From positions 1 to 6,976 of the forward strand of contig JAHDBK010000196.1 of NCBI GenBank assembly GCA_020630455.1: a stretch of 6,976 nt of DNA, read 5' to 3'. Source of the stretch: Saprospiraceae bacterium (GTDB taxonomy: Bacteria; Bacteroidota; Bacteroidia; Chitinophagales; Saprospiraceae). Both the position numbers and the translations under genes were made by a program. Shown piece after piece: positions 1 to 5,989 of this stretch. Every line of letters starts with the position of its first letter. Position 1 is the first letter of the stretch. The notes below the pieces were generated by a model, which ran no database searches, was not told the origin of the DNA, and saw only the letters and a list, made by a program, of their open reading frames with translations.

Positions 1-890
1 ATAATAAAAAACTAGGCTTTTTCAAAAAGCTATTTATTTTTGGAACAACAAGAAGTGTCTTAGCCAACTGCCTTGGAATGTTAGTGGCTACTTTCATATT
101 GTTATGGTTGTCATTTGCATTGCTAAAATGCTATACTAATCATAGTGAGTATTATACTGTTCCTGACTATACCAATATGACAATGGATGACATTGCGAAA
201 GAAGCAAGAAAATCTAAATTTAAATTGGTCGTCCATGACTCTTTTTATATGAAAGAAAGGCCTTTAGGAATTGTGTTATCTCAAAATCCTTTAGCTAATG
301 ACCAAGCCAAAAAAGGTAGAATTGTCTATTTAACTGTGAATAAAGAAGTTAAACCAGAAAAATACATTCCTTTAAGAATATATGGATTAGAAACTGAAAG
401 AGCTATTAGTAGCTTAAGGTCTGCTAGATTTAATCACAAAATTATAAAAGAAGTCATCGATGAAAAAGTACCAGGGACGGTGGTCGAAGTTTATTATAAT
501 GGCAAAAGGATTCAAAGTTTGGAAGATTCTATACCTACGATAGCTACTGTTTGGGATACTATTGGATTAGTGGTTGCTGTCGAGCATGATGCAGGTCCTG
601 TCCAAATACCTGATTTAGTTTGCTTACAATATAATCAAGCCTTATTCAAATTGCGTTCTGGACATAATTTGATGTTGGGAAATGTTACAGTAGATGCGAG
701 TGTTACAGATACCATGTCGGCTTATATTGTCGCTCAATTTCCACCTTATCAACCAGGTGTCTTTATGCAAATGGGAGACCCTGTTGATTTGAGATTATCT
801 CAATCTCCGCCTAGTAATTGTGGTACTGAAAACCCAAATGATATAGGAAATACGCCTAATCTTTCTCCAGATTCTGAAGGAAGATGGTGA
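1..890 (+). CDS. Membrane-anchored PASTA-domain protein (5' partial)
   Basis: The frame is open to the left edge of the window, so the true start lies upstream; the ATG at 78 falls inside the transmembrane segment and is unlikely to be the start. Visible order: a basic stretch (NKKLGFFKK), a hydrophobic helix around codons 78-135, then an exported part with three PASTA-like repeats. Counting from the Met at 78, these are about residues 25-90 (starting YTVPDYTNMT, with the typical SQNPLANDQAKKG turn), 96-170 (weaker) and 174-242 (starting VQIPDLV). A polar Pro/Asn-rich tail ends the protein. PASTA domains bind peptidoglycan or muropeptides in Ser/Thr kinases and PBPs of Gram-positives. Here no kinase or transpeptidase domain is visible, as in the PASTA-only proteins common in Bacteroidota, whose role is not established. 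A periplasmic, inner-membrane-anchored cell-wall role is inferred. Confidence 0.85.
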   Translation, partial: NKKLGFFKKLFIFGTTRSVLANCLGMLVATFILLWLSFALLKCYTNHSEYYTVPDYTNMTMDDIAKEARKSKFKLVVHDSFYMKERPLGIVLSQNPLANDQAKKGRIVYLTVNKEVKPEKYIPLRIYGLETERAISSLRSARFNHKIIKEVIDEKVPGTVVEVYYNGKRIQSLEDSIPTIATVWDTIGLVVAVEHDAGPVQIPDLVCLQYNQALFKLRSGHNLMLGNVTVDASVTDTMSAYIVAQFPPYQPGVFMQMGDPVDLRLSQSPPSNCGTENPNDIGNTPNLSPDSEGRW

Positions 891-901
891 TTTTTTTAAT
901 G

Positions 902-933
902 TTAATTAATAAATAATTTTCTTTATTAATTAA
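902..933 (+). terminator. A/T-only hairpin after the PASTA gene
   Basis: A perfect 12-bp inverted repeat (902-913 with 922-933, 8-nt loop) begins 11 bp after the PASTA stop codon. It contains no G-C pair in the stem and no T-run directly after it, so it is a weak intrinsic terminator at best. Its centre (909-926) closely matches the hairpin motif found after the other three rightward genes, which supports a shared 3'-end function. Confidence 0.45.
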
Positions 934-934
934 T

Positions 935-1133
935 AAAAAAAAAGAATAACAAATAAATTTGGTTAGAGCATGTTTGAAAATTTATCACAATGAAAATCAA
1001 TAGATTAAGGTTTTGGCGAAATAAATATTTTTGAGTTTATCGGGATAAACGATAAAATATTTATAAAGACAAGTTCTTAATATATTCGTTTTCATAAAGA
1101 TTAAAATTAAAACATGCTCTTATTCTTTTTTTT
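935..1133. repeat. Outer A-run/T-run arms around the palindrome
   Basis: Outside the 156-bp palindrome a second inverted pair is visible: the A-run ending in GAATA (936-948) is the exact 13-nt reverse complement of TATTC plus eight T at 1121-1133. The right arm abuts the palindrome directly, while on the left 16 nt (949-964) intervene, containing a small hairpin CAAAT-AA-ATTTG (950-961). In either reading direction the big hairpin is thus followed by a T-run, like a bidirectional intrinsic terminator. Confidence 0.6.
965..1120. repeat. 156-bp imperfect palindrome (MITE-like foldback)
   Basis: The left half (965-1041) and the reverse complement of the right half (1044-1120) are both 77 nt and align without a gap; by hand count 57 of 77 positions are identical, with GG at the centre. 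The ends are the strongest part: AGAGCATGTTT at 965-975 faces AAACATGCTCT at 1110-1120. Toward the centre an 11-bp perfect stem (1021-1031 with 1054-1064) and a 7-bp stem (1035-1041 with 1044-1050) follow. If the ends are set at GAGC/GCTC, both flanks read TTA (963-965 and 1120-1122), a possible 3-bp target duplication. No protein-coding frame of meaningful length lies inside. It could be a non-autonomous transposon relic, a dispersed palindromic repeat, or the template of a stem-loop RNA. The structure is seen directly; the origin is inferred. Confidence 0.75.
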
Positions 1134-1166
1134 GATTAAAATTCAATTAGAATTAAAAATAAAGTA

Positions 1167-1174
1167 TAAATTTG
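1167..1174 (+). promoter_or_regulatory. Candidate -7 box for the TonB receptor gene
   Basis: TAAATTTG fits the Bacteroidota -7 consensus TAnnTTTG exactly and would give a leader of roughly 80 nt before the ATG at 1259. No TTTG/TTG is found at the expected -33 distance, and such an 8-mer is not rare in DNA this AT-rich. A one-mismatch alternative, TTTATTTG, lies at 1223-1230 and would give a leader of about 25 nt. Confidence 0.3.
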
Positions 1175-1258
1175 TTTTTCCTTATACTCAAAAATACACT
1201 AACTAATTTTTAAAAAGCTTATTTTATTTGAAATAAATACATAACCAAATCTTTTATT

Positions 1259-3649
1259 ATGAAAAAAAGAAAATTACTAAACATTCTTAATCTTATCGTA
1301 CTGCTTTTTGTAAGTCAAATGATGATAGCTCAAGGAACAGTTAGAGGAGTTGTGACAGGGGATGAAGAGCCTGAGGGATTGATAAGTGCCACTGTTATGA
1401 TTGGTGACGTTGGAACAGTTACAGAATTTGATGGTTCTTATGAAATATCTGTACCTGCAGGTACTCATACTATTCAAATCAGTTATACCAGTTATAATAC
1501 CTATACACAAACCTTTACAATAGGAGATGGAGAAACTTTAGAAATTAACGCCGAATTAATAACTTCTGAAAATTTATTAACTCAAGCAACTGTTACGGGT
1601 ACTAAATTTGAAAAACCACTAGGTGAGGTAACAGTTTCTCTAGAAGTTGTAAAACCAGCTCTAGTAGAAAGCACCAACTCAACTACAGTTGATGAGGTCT
1701 TAAAAAGAGTACCTGGTGTAACCATTATTGATGGTCAAGCTAACATACGTGGTGGCTCTGGTTTCTCTTATGGTGCAGGTTCTAGGGTTTTATTATTAGT
1801 AGATGATATTCCAATACTAGCTCCAGATGCAGGTTATCCTAACTGGTCTGATGTTCCTGTTGAGAATATTGCTCAAATTGAGGTCATTAAAGGTGCAGCC
1901 TCTGCATTATATGGTTCATCAGCATTAAATGGTATTATTAATATCCGTACAGCTTATGCTAAATCTGAGCCAGAAACTAATTTTGCTATGTTTACAGAGT
2001 CTTTTTGGAAACCTAAAGACGATGCAAAACACTGGTGGAAAGCTGATTCTATTCCTACACCTATGAAAGTAGGGGCTTCGATTGTTCACCGCCATAAATT
2101 TGGTAAATTAGATTGGGTATTCGGTACTATGGGTTATTTGAATTATTCTTATATTAAAAATGCAAGAGATAATAAAATAAGAATCAATAACAAATTGAGA
2201 TACCGTTTCAATGATAATCTAAATGCTGGGCTTTATGTAAATTATAATAGAGGAAACAGTAATACGGTATTCTTTTGGAGAGACCATGAAGAAGGAGCAT
2301 ATATTGGAGATTCTGGAAACATGACCAATAGTAATACGACTCGTTTTAATGTTGACCCATTTGTTACTTATTTAGATGATAATGGTAATACTGTAAAATA
2401 TATGGGTAGATGGTTGAAAGTGAATAATGATAATGCCAATGATCAAGGAAATTTTTCTAATTTATTTTATAATGAATTACAATATCAAAAGAGATTTGAA
2501 GAATTGGATATGAATGTGATTGGTGGTCTTGTTTCTACCAATACAGGTATTAGTGGAACTTTATATGGAGATACTACTTTTGTATCTGCTAATTATGCTA
2601 TTTATGCTCAATTAGATAAAAAATTCTATTTCTCTAAAGATTCAGAAGGAAATCCAGTAACAACTAAAAATGCTTTGAATATATCAGCTGGTGCAAGATA
2701 TGAATTTAATCAATTAGATGGACCTTCTGTCGTTGCTGGAAATTATTTAGGTGATGGTAAGGAATCAGAAGCAAAACCAGTATTTCGTTTAGGTTTGAAT
2801 TATCAAGCTGCTGAATTTACTTACTTTAGAGCTTCTTGGGGACAAGGTTATCGTTATCCAACAGTAGCCGAAAAATACATCACTACTCAAGTAGCAGGTT
2901 TGAATATTATTCCAAATCCTGGTCTCACCTCAGAAACGGGGTGGAGTGCTGAGTTGGCAGTAAAACAAGGCTATCAAGTAGGACCATTCCAAGGTTTTGT
3001 GGATTTATCATATTTTTGGTCAGAGTATCAAGACATGATGGAGTTCAACTTTACGAATGACCCTAGTAATGCAATCGGTTTAGGGTTTAGCTCCAAAAAT
3101 GTAGGAAATACAGTTATTAATGGAACGGAATTATCAATTGTTGGGCAAGTAGATAAGGATAAAACTAAATTCCCTACTACCTTCTTAATTGGTTATAATT
3201 ATATCAATCCTAAATTCCAAGAATTTGAAGATATAGACGAATCACAATATGCGATTAATCAACCTTTAGAAGATATTCTTACTCCAGGTCAATTGAATGA
3301 TTTCTTTTCTACTTCTGATGAAAATATTCTAAAATATCGTTCAAGACATACTGTAAAGTTTGATATAGAAACTCGATTTAAAATGATTAGTTTAGGGGTA
3401 AGCTGTAATGGTGGTTCAAGTATAGAAGCTATTGATACAGCTCTAGGTTTAGTACAAGGTGTTGCACAATATCATGTAGAAAACAGAGAAGGATATTGGA
3501 CTTTTGATGCTCGTTTTGCTTATCATATTAATGATCAAGTAAAAGCAAGTATTGTACTTAAAAATGCTACAAATAGAGAATATTCTCTTCGTCCAGGTCA
3601 GTTAGAACCTCCTGCTAGTTTTGCATTGAGAGTTGATGCTAAATTCTAG
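1259..3649 (+). CDS. TonB-dependent outer-membrane receptor
   Basis: This 796-residue protein fits a TonB-dependent, energy-driven importer of the outer membrane. Residues 1-24 form a signal peptide (MKKRK, hydrophobic core, likely cut after MIA). Residues about 27-101 are a carboxypeptidase-D regulatory-like beta-sandwich, typical of Bacteroidota receptors. Residues about 115-230 are the plug, with TVDEVLKRVPGV, the NIRGGSG segment, LLLVDDIP and the hallmark IEVIKGAASALYGSSALNG followed by INIR. The remainder is a beta-barrel rich in aromatic, alternating strands, ending in a terminal Phe (LRVDAKF) as BAM substrates do. The size and single-gene setting point to a FecA/CirA/BtuB-like receptor rather than SusC, which is usually near 1000 residues and paired with SusD; no SusD is present. 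The substrate cannot be told from sequence: siderophore, cobalamin or another metal chelate are all possible. The ATG gives a perfect signal peptide. Two hairpins follow the stop, so it is probably monocistronic. Confidence 0.93.
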   Translation: MKKRKLLNILNLIVLLFVSQMMIAQGTVRGVVTGDEEPEGLISATVMIGDVGTVTEFDGSYEISVPAGTHTIQISYTSYNTYTQTFTIGDGETLEINAELITSENLLTQATVTGTKFEKPLGEVTVSLEVVKPALVESTNSTTVDEVLKRVPGVTIIDGQANIRGGSGFSYGAGSRVLLLVDDIPILAPDAGYPNWSDVPVENIAQIEVIKGAASALYGSSALNGIINIRTAYAKSEPETNFAMFTESFWKPKDDAKHWWKADSIPTPMKVGASIVHRHKFGKLDWVFGTMGYLNYSYIKNARDNKIRINNKLRYRFNDNLNAGLYVNYNRGNSNTVFFWRDHEEGAYIGDSGNMTNSNTTRFNVDPFVTYLDDNGNTVKYMGRWLKVNNDNANDQGNFSNLFYNELQYQKRFEELDMNVIGGLVSTNTGISGTLYGDTTFVSANYAIYAQLDKKFYFSKDSEGNPVTTKNALNISAGARYEFNQLDGPSVVAGNYLGDGKESEAKPVFRLGLNYQAAEFTYFRASWGQGYRYPTVAEKYITTQVAGLNIIPNPGLTSETGWSAELAVKQGYQVGPFQGFVDLSYFWSEYQDMMEFNFTNDPSNAIGLGFSSKNVGNTVINGTELSIVGQVDKDKTKFPTTFLIGYNYINPKFQEFEDIDESQYAINQPLEDILTPGQLNDFFSTSDENILKYRSRHTVKFDIETRFKMISLGVSCNGGSSIEAIDTALGLVQGVAQYHVENREGYWTFDARFAYHINDQVKASIVLKNATNREYSLRPGQLEPPASFALRVDAKF

Positions 3650-3653
3650 GGAT

Positions 3654-3673
3654 AATAAAGAGTTTTCTTTATT
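3654..3673 (+). terminator. First hairpin after the TonB receptor gene
   Basis: AATAAAGA pairs with TCTTTATT across a GTTT loop, only 4 bp after the stop codon, and is followed by TTTA. It is an 8-bp A/T-rich stem. Its core is the same 18-nt motif that follows the other rightward genes. It stands in tandem with a stronger terminator 17 bp further on. Confidence 0.5.
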
Positions 3674-3690
3674 TTTATGAATAATAAAAA

Positions 3691-3722
3691 ACACTGAAAT
3701 GAGAACATTTCAGTGTTTTTTT
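3691..3722 (+). terminator. Strong Rho-independent terminator after the TonB receptor gene
   Basis: ACACTGAAATG (3691-3701) pairs perfectly with CATTTCAGTGT (3706-3716) around an AGAA loop, followed by a T-run to 3722 and preceded by an A-run (3686-3690). This is a classic intrinsic terminator shape and could work in both directions. It isolates the receptor gene from ridA, whose promoter lies just downstream. Confidence 0.88.
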
Positions 3723-3744
3723 ATAATTATAATTATCAATTTTA

Positions 3745-3752
3745 TACCTTTG
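3745..3752 (+). promoter_or_regulatory. Bacteroidota-type -7 box for ridA
   Basis: TACCTTTG is an exact match to the Bacteroidota sigma-ABfr -7 consensus TAnnTTTG. It predicts transcription starting near 3757-3760 and a leader of only about 10-13 nt before the ATG at 3770. No clear TTTG occurs at -33; the position falls in the T-run of the preceding terminator. The box supports the downstream start for ridA, because a start at 3713 would lie upstream of the promoter. Confidence 0.6.
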
Positions 3753-3769
3753 CCATTAAAATTAACAAT

Positions 3770-4153
3770 ATGAAGAAAATATATAATACCGATAAGGCTC
3801 CTGCTCCTGTAGGGCCCTATAATCAAGCGACAGCTTACAATGGCGTTTTGTATGTTTCTGGACAGATAGCCTTAGAGCCTAGCTCGGGAGAACTGATTAC
3901 TGCAAATATAGAAGATGAAACCCATCAAGTAATGAAGAATTTAAAAGCGATATTAGATAATGCAGGTACTTCTTTTGAAAATGTTTTGAAATGCTCTGTT
4001 TTTGTATCTGATATGGGGAACTATAACAGAATCAATGCTGTTTATTCTCAATATTTCAATGAAGATACTGCTCCTGCTAGAGAATTGGTTGAAGTAGCTA
4101 ATCTTCCTAAATATGTCAATGTTGAAATTTCTTTGATTGCTGTTATCAGTTAA
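3770..4153 (+). CDS. ridA: RidA family 2-iminobutanoate/2-iminopropanoate deaminase
   Basis: This 127-residue protein has the usual length of the YjgF/YER057c/UK114 family. RidA is a cytosolic homotrimer that hydrolyses reactive enamine/imine intermediates, such as those released from threonine by PLP-dependent dehydratases, to 2-ketoacids plus ammonia, protecting PLP enzymes from damage. Family marks seen: N-terminal TDKAPAPVGPYNQA, YVSGQIAL with Gly31, the DNAGTSFENVLKCSVFVSD segment, and the APARELVEVANLPK signature. In that signature Arg104 should match the substrate-binding Arg105 of E. coli RidA, and Glu119 in NVEIS matches its Glu120; Tyr17 is also present. The start is set at 3770 because the family begins right there (MKKIYNTDKAP), a -7 box lies just upstream, and the 19 codons of a longer frame from 3713 overlap a terminator. 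It probably forms its own transcription unit. Active-site residues make this a true RidA rather than a Rid2-7 paralogue. Confidence 0.95.
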   Translation: MKKIYNTDKAPAPVGPYNQATAYNGVLYVSGQIALEPSSGELITANIEDETHQVMKNLKAILDNAGTSFENVLKCSVFVSDMGNYNRINAVYSQYFNEDTAPARELVEVANLPKYVNVEISLIAVIS

Positions 4154-4181
4154 CAGTTATCAATTATTAATTAACATTTAT
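4147..4181. repeat. Degenerate heptamer array at the ridA 3' end
   Basis: Five consecutive 7-nt units can be read: CAGTTAA, CAGTTAT, CAATTAT, TAATTAA and CATTTAT. The first contains the last codons and the stop codon of ridA, so the array runs from coding into non-coding DNA. The units share the pattern YARTTAW with decay toward the right; a sixth unit, TAGTAAG, is doubtful. Confidence 0.5.
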
Positions 4182-4216
4182 TAGTAAGTTAGGGACAAGA
4201 ATAATCATAAATCTAT

Positions 4217-4244
4217 AAATAATAAAGAGTTTTATTTATTATTT
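4217..4244 (+). terminator. Hairpin terminator candidate after ridA
   Basis: AAATAATAAA (4217-4226) pairs perfectly with TTTATTATTT (4235-4244) around the loop GAGTTTTA, giving a 10-bp A/T-only stem ending in a short T-run. It begins 63 bp after the ridA stop and contains the 18-nt motif shared with the other rightward genes. The absence of G-C pairs makes it a weak terminator by enterobacterial standards. Confidence 0.5.
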
Positions 4245-4252
4245 TGATAAAA

Positions 4253-4294
4253 TCTAACATCTAATGTCTAAAGTCTATTGTCTTACTTCTTATT
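4253..4294. repeat. Six-copy degenerate heptamer array upstream of trpS
   Basis: Six adjacent 7-nt units all begin with TCT: TCTAACA, TCTAATG, TCTAAAG, TCTATTG, TCTTACT, TCTTATT. The array ends 33 bp before the trpS start codon, so it overlaps the region where the trpS promoter should lie. No convincing TAnnTTTG box is visible in this leader. The unit differs from those of the arrays at 4147 and 5346, although the 7-bp period is the same. Confidence 0.65.
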
Positions 4295-4327
4295 AATCCA
4301 TTTTATAATTATTAATAAATATAAAAA

Positions 4328-5338
4328 ATGTCGAACAACAAAAAGAATGTACTTTCAGCAATTCAACCCACAGGTGATATTCACTTAGGAAATTATCTAG
4401 GTGCGGTTAAAAATTGGGTTCGTCTTCAAGAAATGTATAATTGTACTTATGGTGTGGTAGATTATCACGCAATGACTATGCCTTACAAGGCTAAAAACCT
4501 GCGTGAAAATACTTGGAAGATGATTTTTCAATTATTAGCTTGTGGTGTTAAAGCTGAAAATCTTTTTATCCAATCTATGATTCCTGAACATGCGGAATTG
4601 TGCTGGATTTTAGGCAATGTATGTTCTTATGGCGAATTGAGTAGAATGACTCAATTCAAAGACAAAACATCTCAACTCAAAGATACAGATAAAGATGCTT
4701 TTATTTCATCGGGCTTATTTTACTATCCTGTAATGCAGGCAGCTGATATTTTGATTTATCATGCAGATTTTGTACCTGTGGGTAAAGATCAAGAACAACA
4801 TTTGGAATTGAGTCGAAATATCGCTCAACGATTTAATCATCAGTTTGGTAAAGAATATTTTACACATCCTGAACCATTATATACAGAAAGTGCTAAAATC
4901 ATGTCTTTGGCCAATCCTGAAAAGAAAATGAGCAAAAGCCTTGGCGAAAAACATTATGTCAATATCTTTGGAGATGAAGCACGTATCAGAAAACAAGTGA
5001 AATCTGCTGTTACTGATACAGGTGATTCAAATGGAGAAATGAGCACAGGAGTAGCCAATTTATTTGCTTTACTCAAGGCTACAGGTAGAGAAGCTGCACA
5101 TGCTTCTTTATCTATTGATTTTACCGAAGGTAATTTGAAATATTCTGATTTGAAACACGAGTTGGCAGAAGGCCTTGTGGCTATGTGTCAACCTATAAAA
5201 GAACGCTATACAGAAATCAATAACAATAAAAAAGAATACAAAAATCAAATTAAACAATCTTCTGCTGAAATCAGAAAAGTCGCCGCTCAAACCCTTAGAG
5301 AAGTTAAGGAATTGACAGGGATTATGAATGCTAAGTAA
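4328..5338 (+). CDS. trpS: Tryptophanyl-tRNA synthetase
   Basis: This cytosolic class Ic aminoacyl-tRNA synthetase charges tRNA-Trp with tryptophan using ATP; 336 residues is the normal bacterial length. The HIGH-type motif is TGDIHLGN (residues 15-22) after VLSAIQP, and the second ATP-binding signature is KMSKS (200-204). Between them are QAADILIYHADFVPVG (137-152), where Asp140 should correspond to the indole-contacting Asp132 of the Bacillus stearothermophilus enzyme, and GKDQEQHLELSRNIAQ (from 152), typical of TrpRS and distinguishing it from TyrRS. The C-terminal helical part should contact the anticodon. The ATG at 4328 is preceded by an A/T-rich leader without Shine-Dalgarno, as usual in this phylum, and gives the family's standard N-terminus. 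The gene is flanked on both sides by heptamer arrays and has a strong hairpin downstream. No tandem Trp codons or T-box-like leader were seen that would indicate attenuation. Confidence 0.97.
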   Translation: MSNNKKNVLSAIQPTGDIHLGNYLGAVKNWVRLQEMYNCTYGVVDYHAMTMPYKAKNLRENTWKMIFQLLACGVKAENLFIQSMIPEHAELCWILGNVCSYGELSRMTQFKDKTSQLKDTDKDAFISSGLFYYPVMQAADILIYHADFVPVGKDQEQHLELSRNIAQRFNHQFGKEYFTHPEPLYTESAKIMSLANPEKKMSKSLGEKHYVNIFGDEARIRKQVKSAVTDTGDSNGEMSTGVANLFALLKATGREAAHASLSIDFTEGNLKYSDLKHELAEGLVAMCQPIKERYTEINNNKKEYKNQIKQSSAEIRKVAAQTLREVKELTGIMNAK

Positions 5339-5345
5339 TTTTACT

Positions 5346-5373
5346 AGTATAGAGTATTGAGTTCAAAGTATTG
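5346..5373. repeat. Heptamer array downstream of trpS
   Basis: Four adjacent 7-nt units follow the trpS stop codon by 7 bp: AGTATAG, AGTATTG, AGTTCAA, AGTATTG. Two are identical, one differs at one position and one is diverged. The array ends just before the convergent terminator hairpin. Confidence 0.5.
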
Positions 5374-5376
5374 AAA

Positions 5377-5424
5377 ATAAAACAAAGAAAGATAAAGAGT
5401 ATTCTTTATCTTTCTTTGTTTTAT
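5377..5424. terminator. Bidirectional terminator between trpS and the Skp-like gene
   Basis: A perfect 22-bp stem (5377-5398 with 5403-5424) closes on a GTAT loop. The lower stem has A-runs on the left and T-runs on the right, so each strand's transcript ends in a U-rich tail. It lies between convergent genes, 38 bp after trpS and 12 bp after the leftward gene's stop, as expected for a shared terminator. Its inner part is the 18-nt motif found after the other rightward genes. Confidence 0.85.
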
Positions 5425-5436
5425 ATATATTGAATG

Positions 5437-5949
5437 TTATATTCCTAAATGTGCTTTTACGGCTTGAGTAGCATTGATGCCACCATCAGAATATAAGAAT
5501 AACTTTCTCTCTACGATATAAGCATAACCACTTTCTTTGGCAACTGTTTTGAGGGCTTGTTCAAATTTTTCATAAATAGGCTTAGTGAGGTCTGCTTCTT
5601 TTTGAGCAAGTTTTTGGTCTGCATCCATAGCTGATTTTTGCAATTCTTCTTGCATTTTTGTTAGCTTTTCTTCTGCTTCTTTTTGTTGTAAAGGAGATAA
5701 TGTTCCCGTTTGAGCACCTTGCATCACTTCTTGATAATATTCAGCCATTTTTTGTTGTTTAGCTTCCAAATTTTTTTGCAATTGAACTCCGTATGCTTCT
5801 ACTTCAGATTTAGCCCTTTTATATTCAGGCATATTAGTGATGATTTCATCAGAATCTACAAATGCAGTTTGTTGATTCATATTCGTTTGAGCAAAAGCAA
5901 ATAAACCAAATAATGCTATTACAAATAATAAATTAGAAAATTTTTTCAT
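5437..5949 (-). CDS. skp: OmpH/Skp family periplasmic chaperone
   Basis: This 170-residue protein matches the OmpH/Skp family, trimeric periplasmic chaperones that hold unfolded outer-membrane proteins on the way to the BAM complex. Residues 1-20 form a signal peptide (MKKFSNLL, hydrophobic core, likely cut at AFA/Q). Mature residues about 27-42 (TAFVDSDEIITNMPEY) are the first strand of the trimer body. Residues about 43-128 are a long, Lys/Glu/Gln-rich coiled-coil hairpin, the tentacle, with a probable turn around TGTLSPLQ (81-88). The region from GYAYIVERKLFLYSDGGINAT completes the body with the DGGIN-type motif common in Bacteroidota members. Bacteroidota often carry two such genes next to bamA; here there is one, and bamA is not in view. 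It lies 93 bp downstream of the lipoprotein gene on the same strand, so co-transcription is possible, though a promoter candidate exists between them. Clients could include receptors such as the one in this window (inference). Confidence 0.9.
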   Translation of the reverse strand: MKKFSNLLFVIALFGLFAFAQTNMNQQTAFVDSDEIITNMPEYKRAKSEVEAYGVQLQKNLEAKQQKMAEYYQEVMQGAQTGTLSPLQQKEAEEKLTKMQEELQKSAMDADQKLAQKEADLTKPIYEKFEQALKTVAKESGYAYIVERKLFLYSDGGINATQAVKAHLGI

Positions 5950-5989
5950 AACAATTGAATTAATATTTTAAATAATTTTAAATATGCTT

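Noticed and set aside
78..890. Taking ATG 78 as the start of the PASTA protein
   Set aside because: It begins inside the hydrophobic helix and would remove the basic anchor residues; the frame stays open to the window edge with no in-frame ATG between 3 and 77, so the gene is better treated as 5' partial.
990..1034. 14-codon ATG frame inside the palindrome
   Set aside because: Too short, no ribosome-binding context, and fully explained by the palindromic repeat.
1277..1510. 77-codon open frame on the minus strand
   Set aside because: It lies wholly opposite the signal-peptide and N-terminal-domain coding part of the TonB receptor and its Cys/Ser-rich product resembles no family I recognise.
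1259..3649. SusC-type glycan importer
   Set aside because: The protein is shorter than usual SusC proteins and no SusD-like lipoprotein or glycan-active enzyme adjoins it; a general TonB-dependent receptor fits better.
3713..3769. Nineteen-codon N-terminal extension of RidA
   Set aside because: The stretch overlaps a terminator arm and contains the probable -7 box; RidA proteins start at the MKKIYNTDK-like sequence.
5108..5290. 60-codon open frame on the minus strand
   Set aside because: It is the complement of the conserved 3' part of trpS, with a Phe/Ile-rich product expected from reading Lys/Asn-rich codons backwards.
4142..5380. Possible CRISPR array, because of repeated short units
   Set aside because: Units are 7 nt, contiguous and without spacers of 30-40 nt; no cas gene is present.
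5710..5904. 64-codon open frame on the plus strand
   Set aside because: It is antisense to the coiled-coil coding region of the Skp-like gene; the hydrophobic product is an artefact of Lys/Glu codons read on the other strand.
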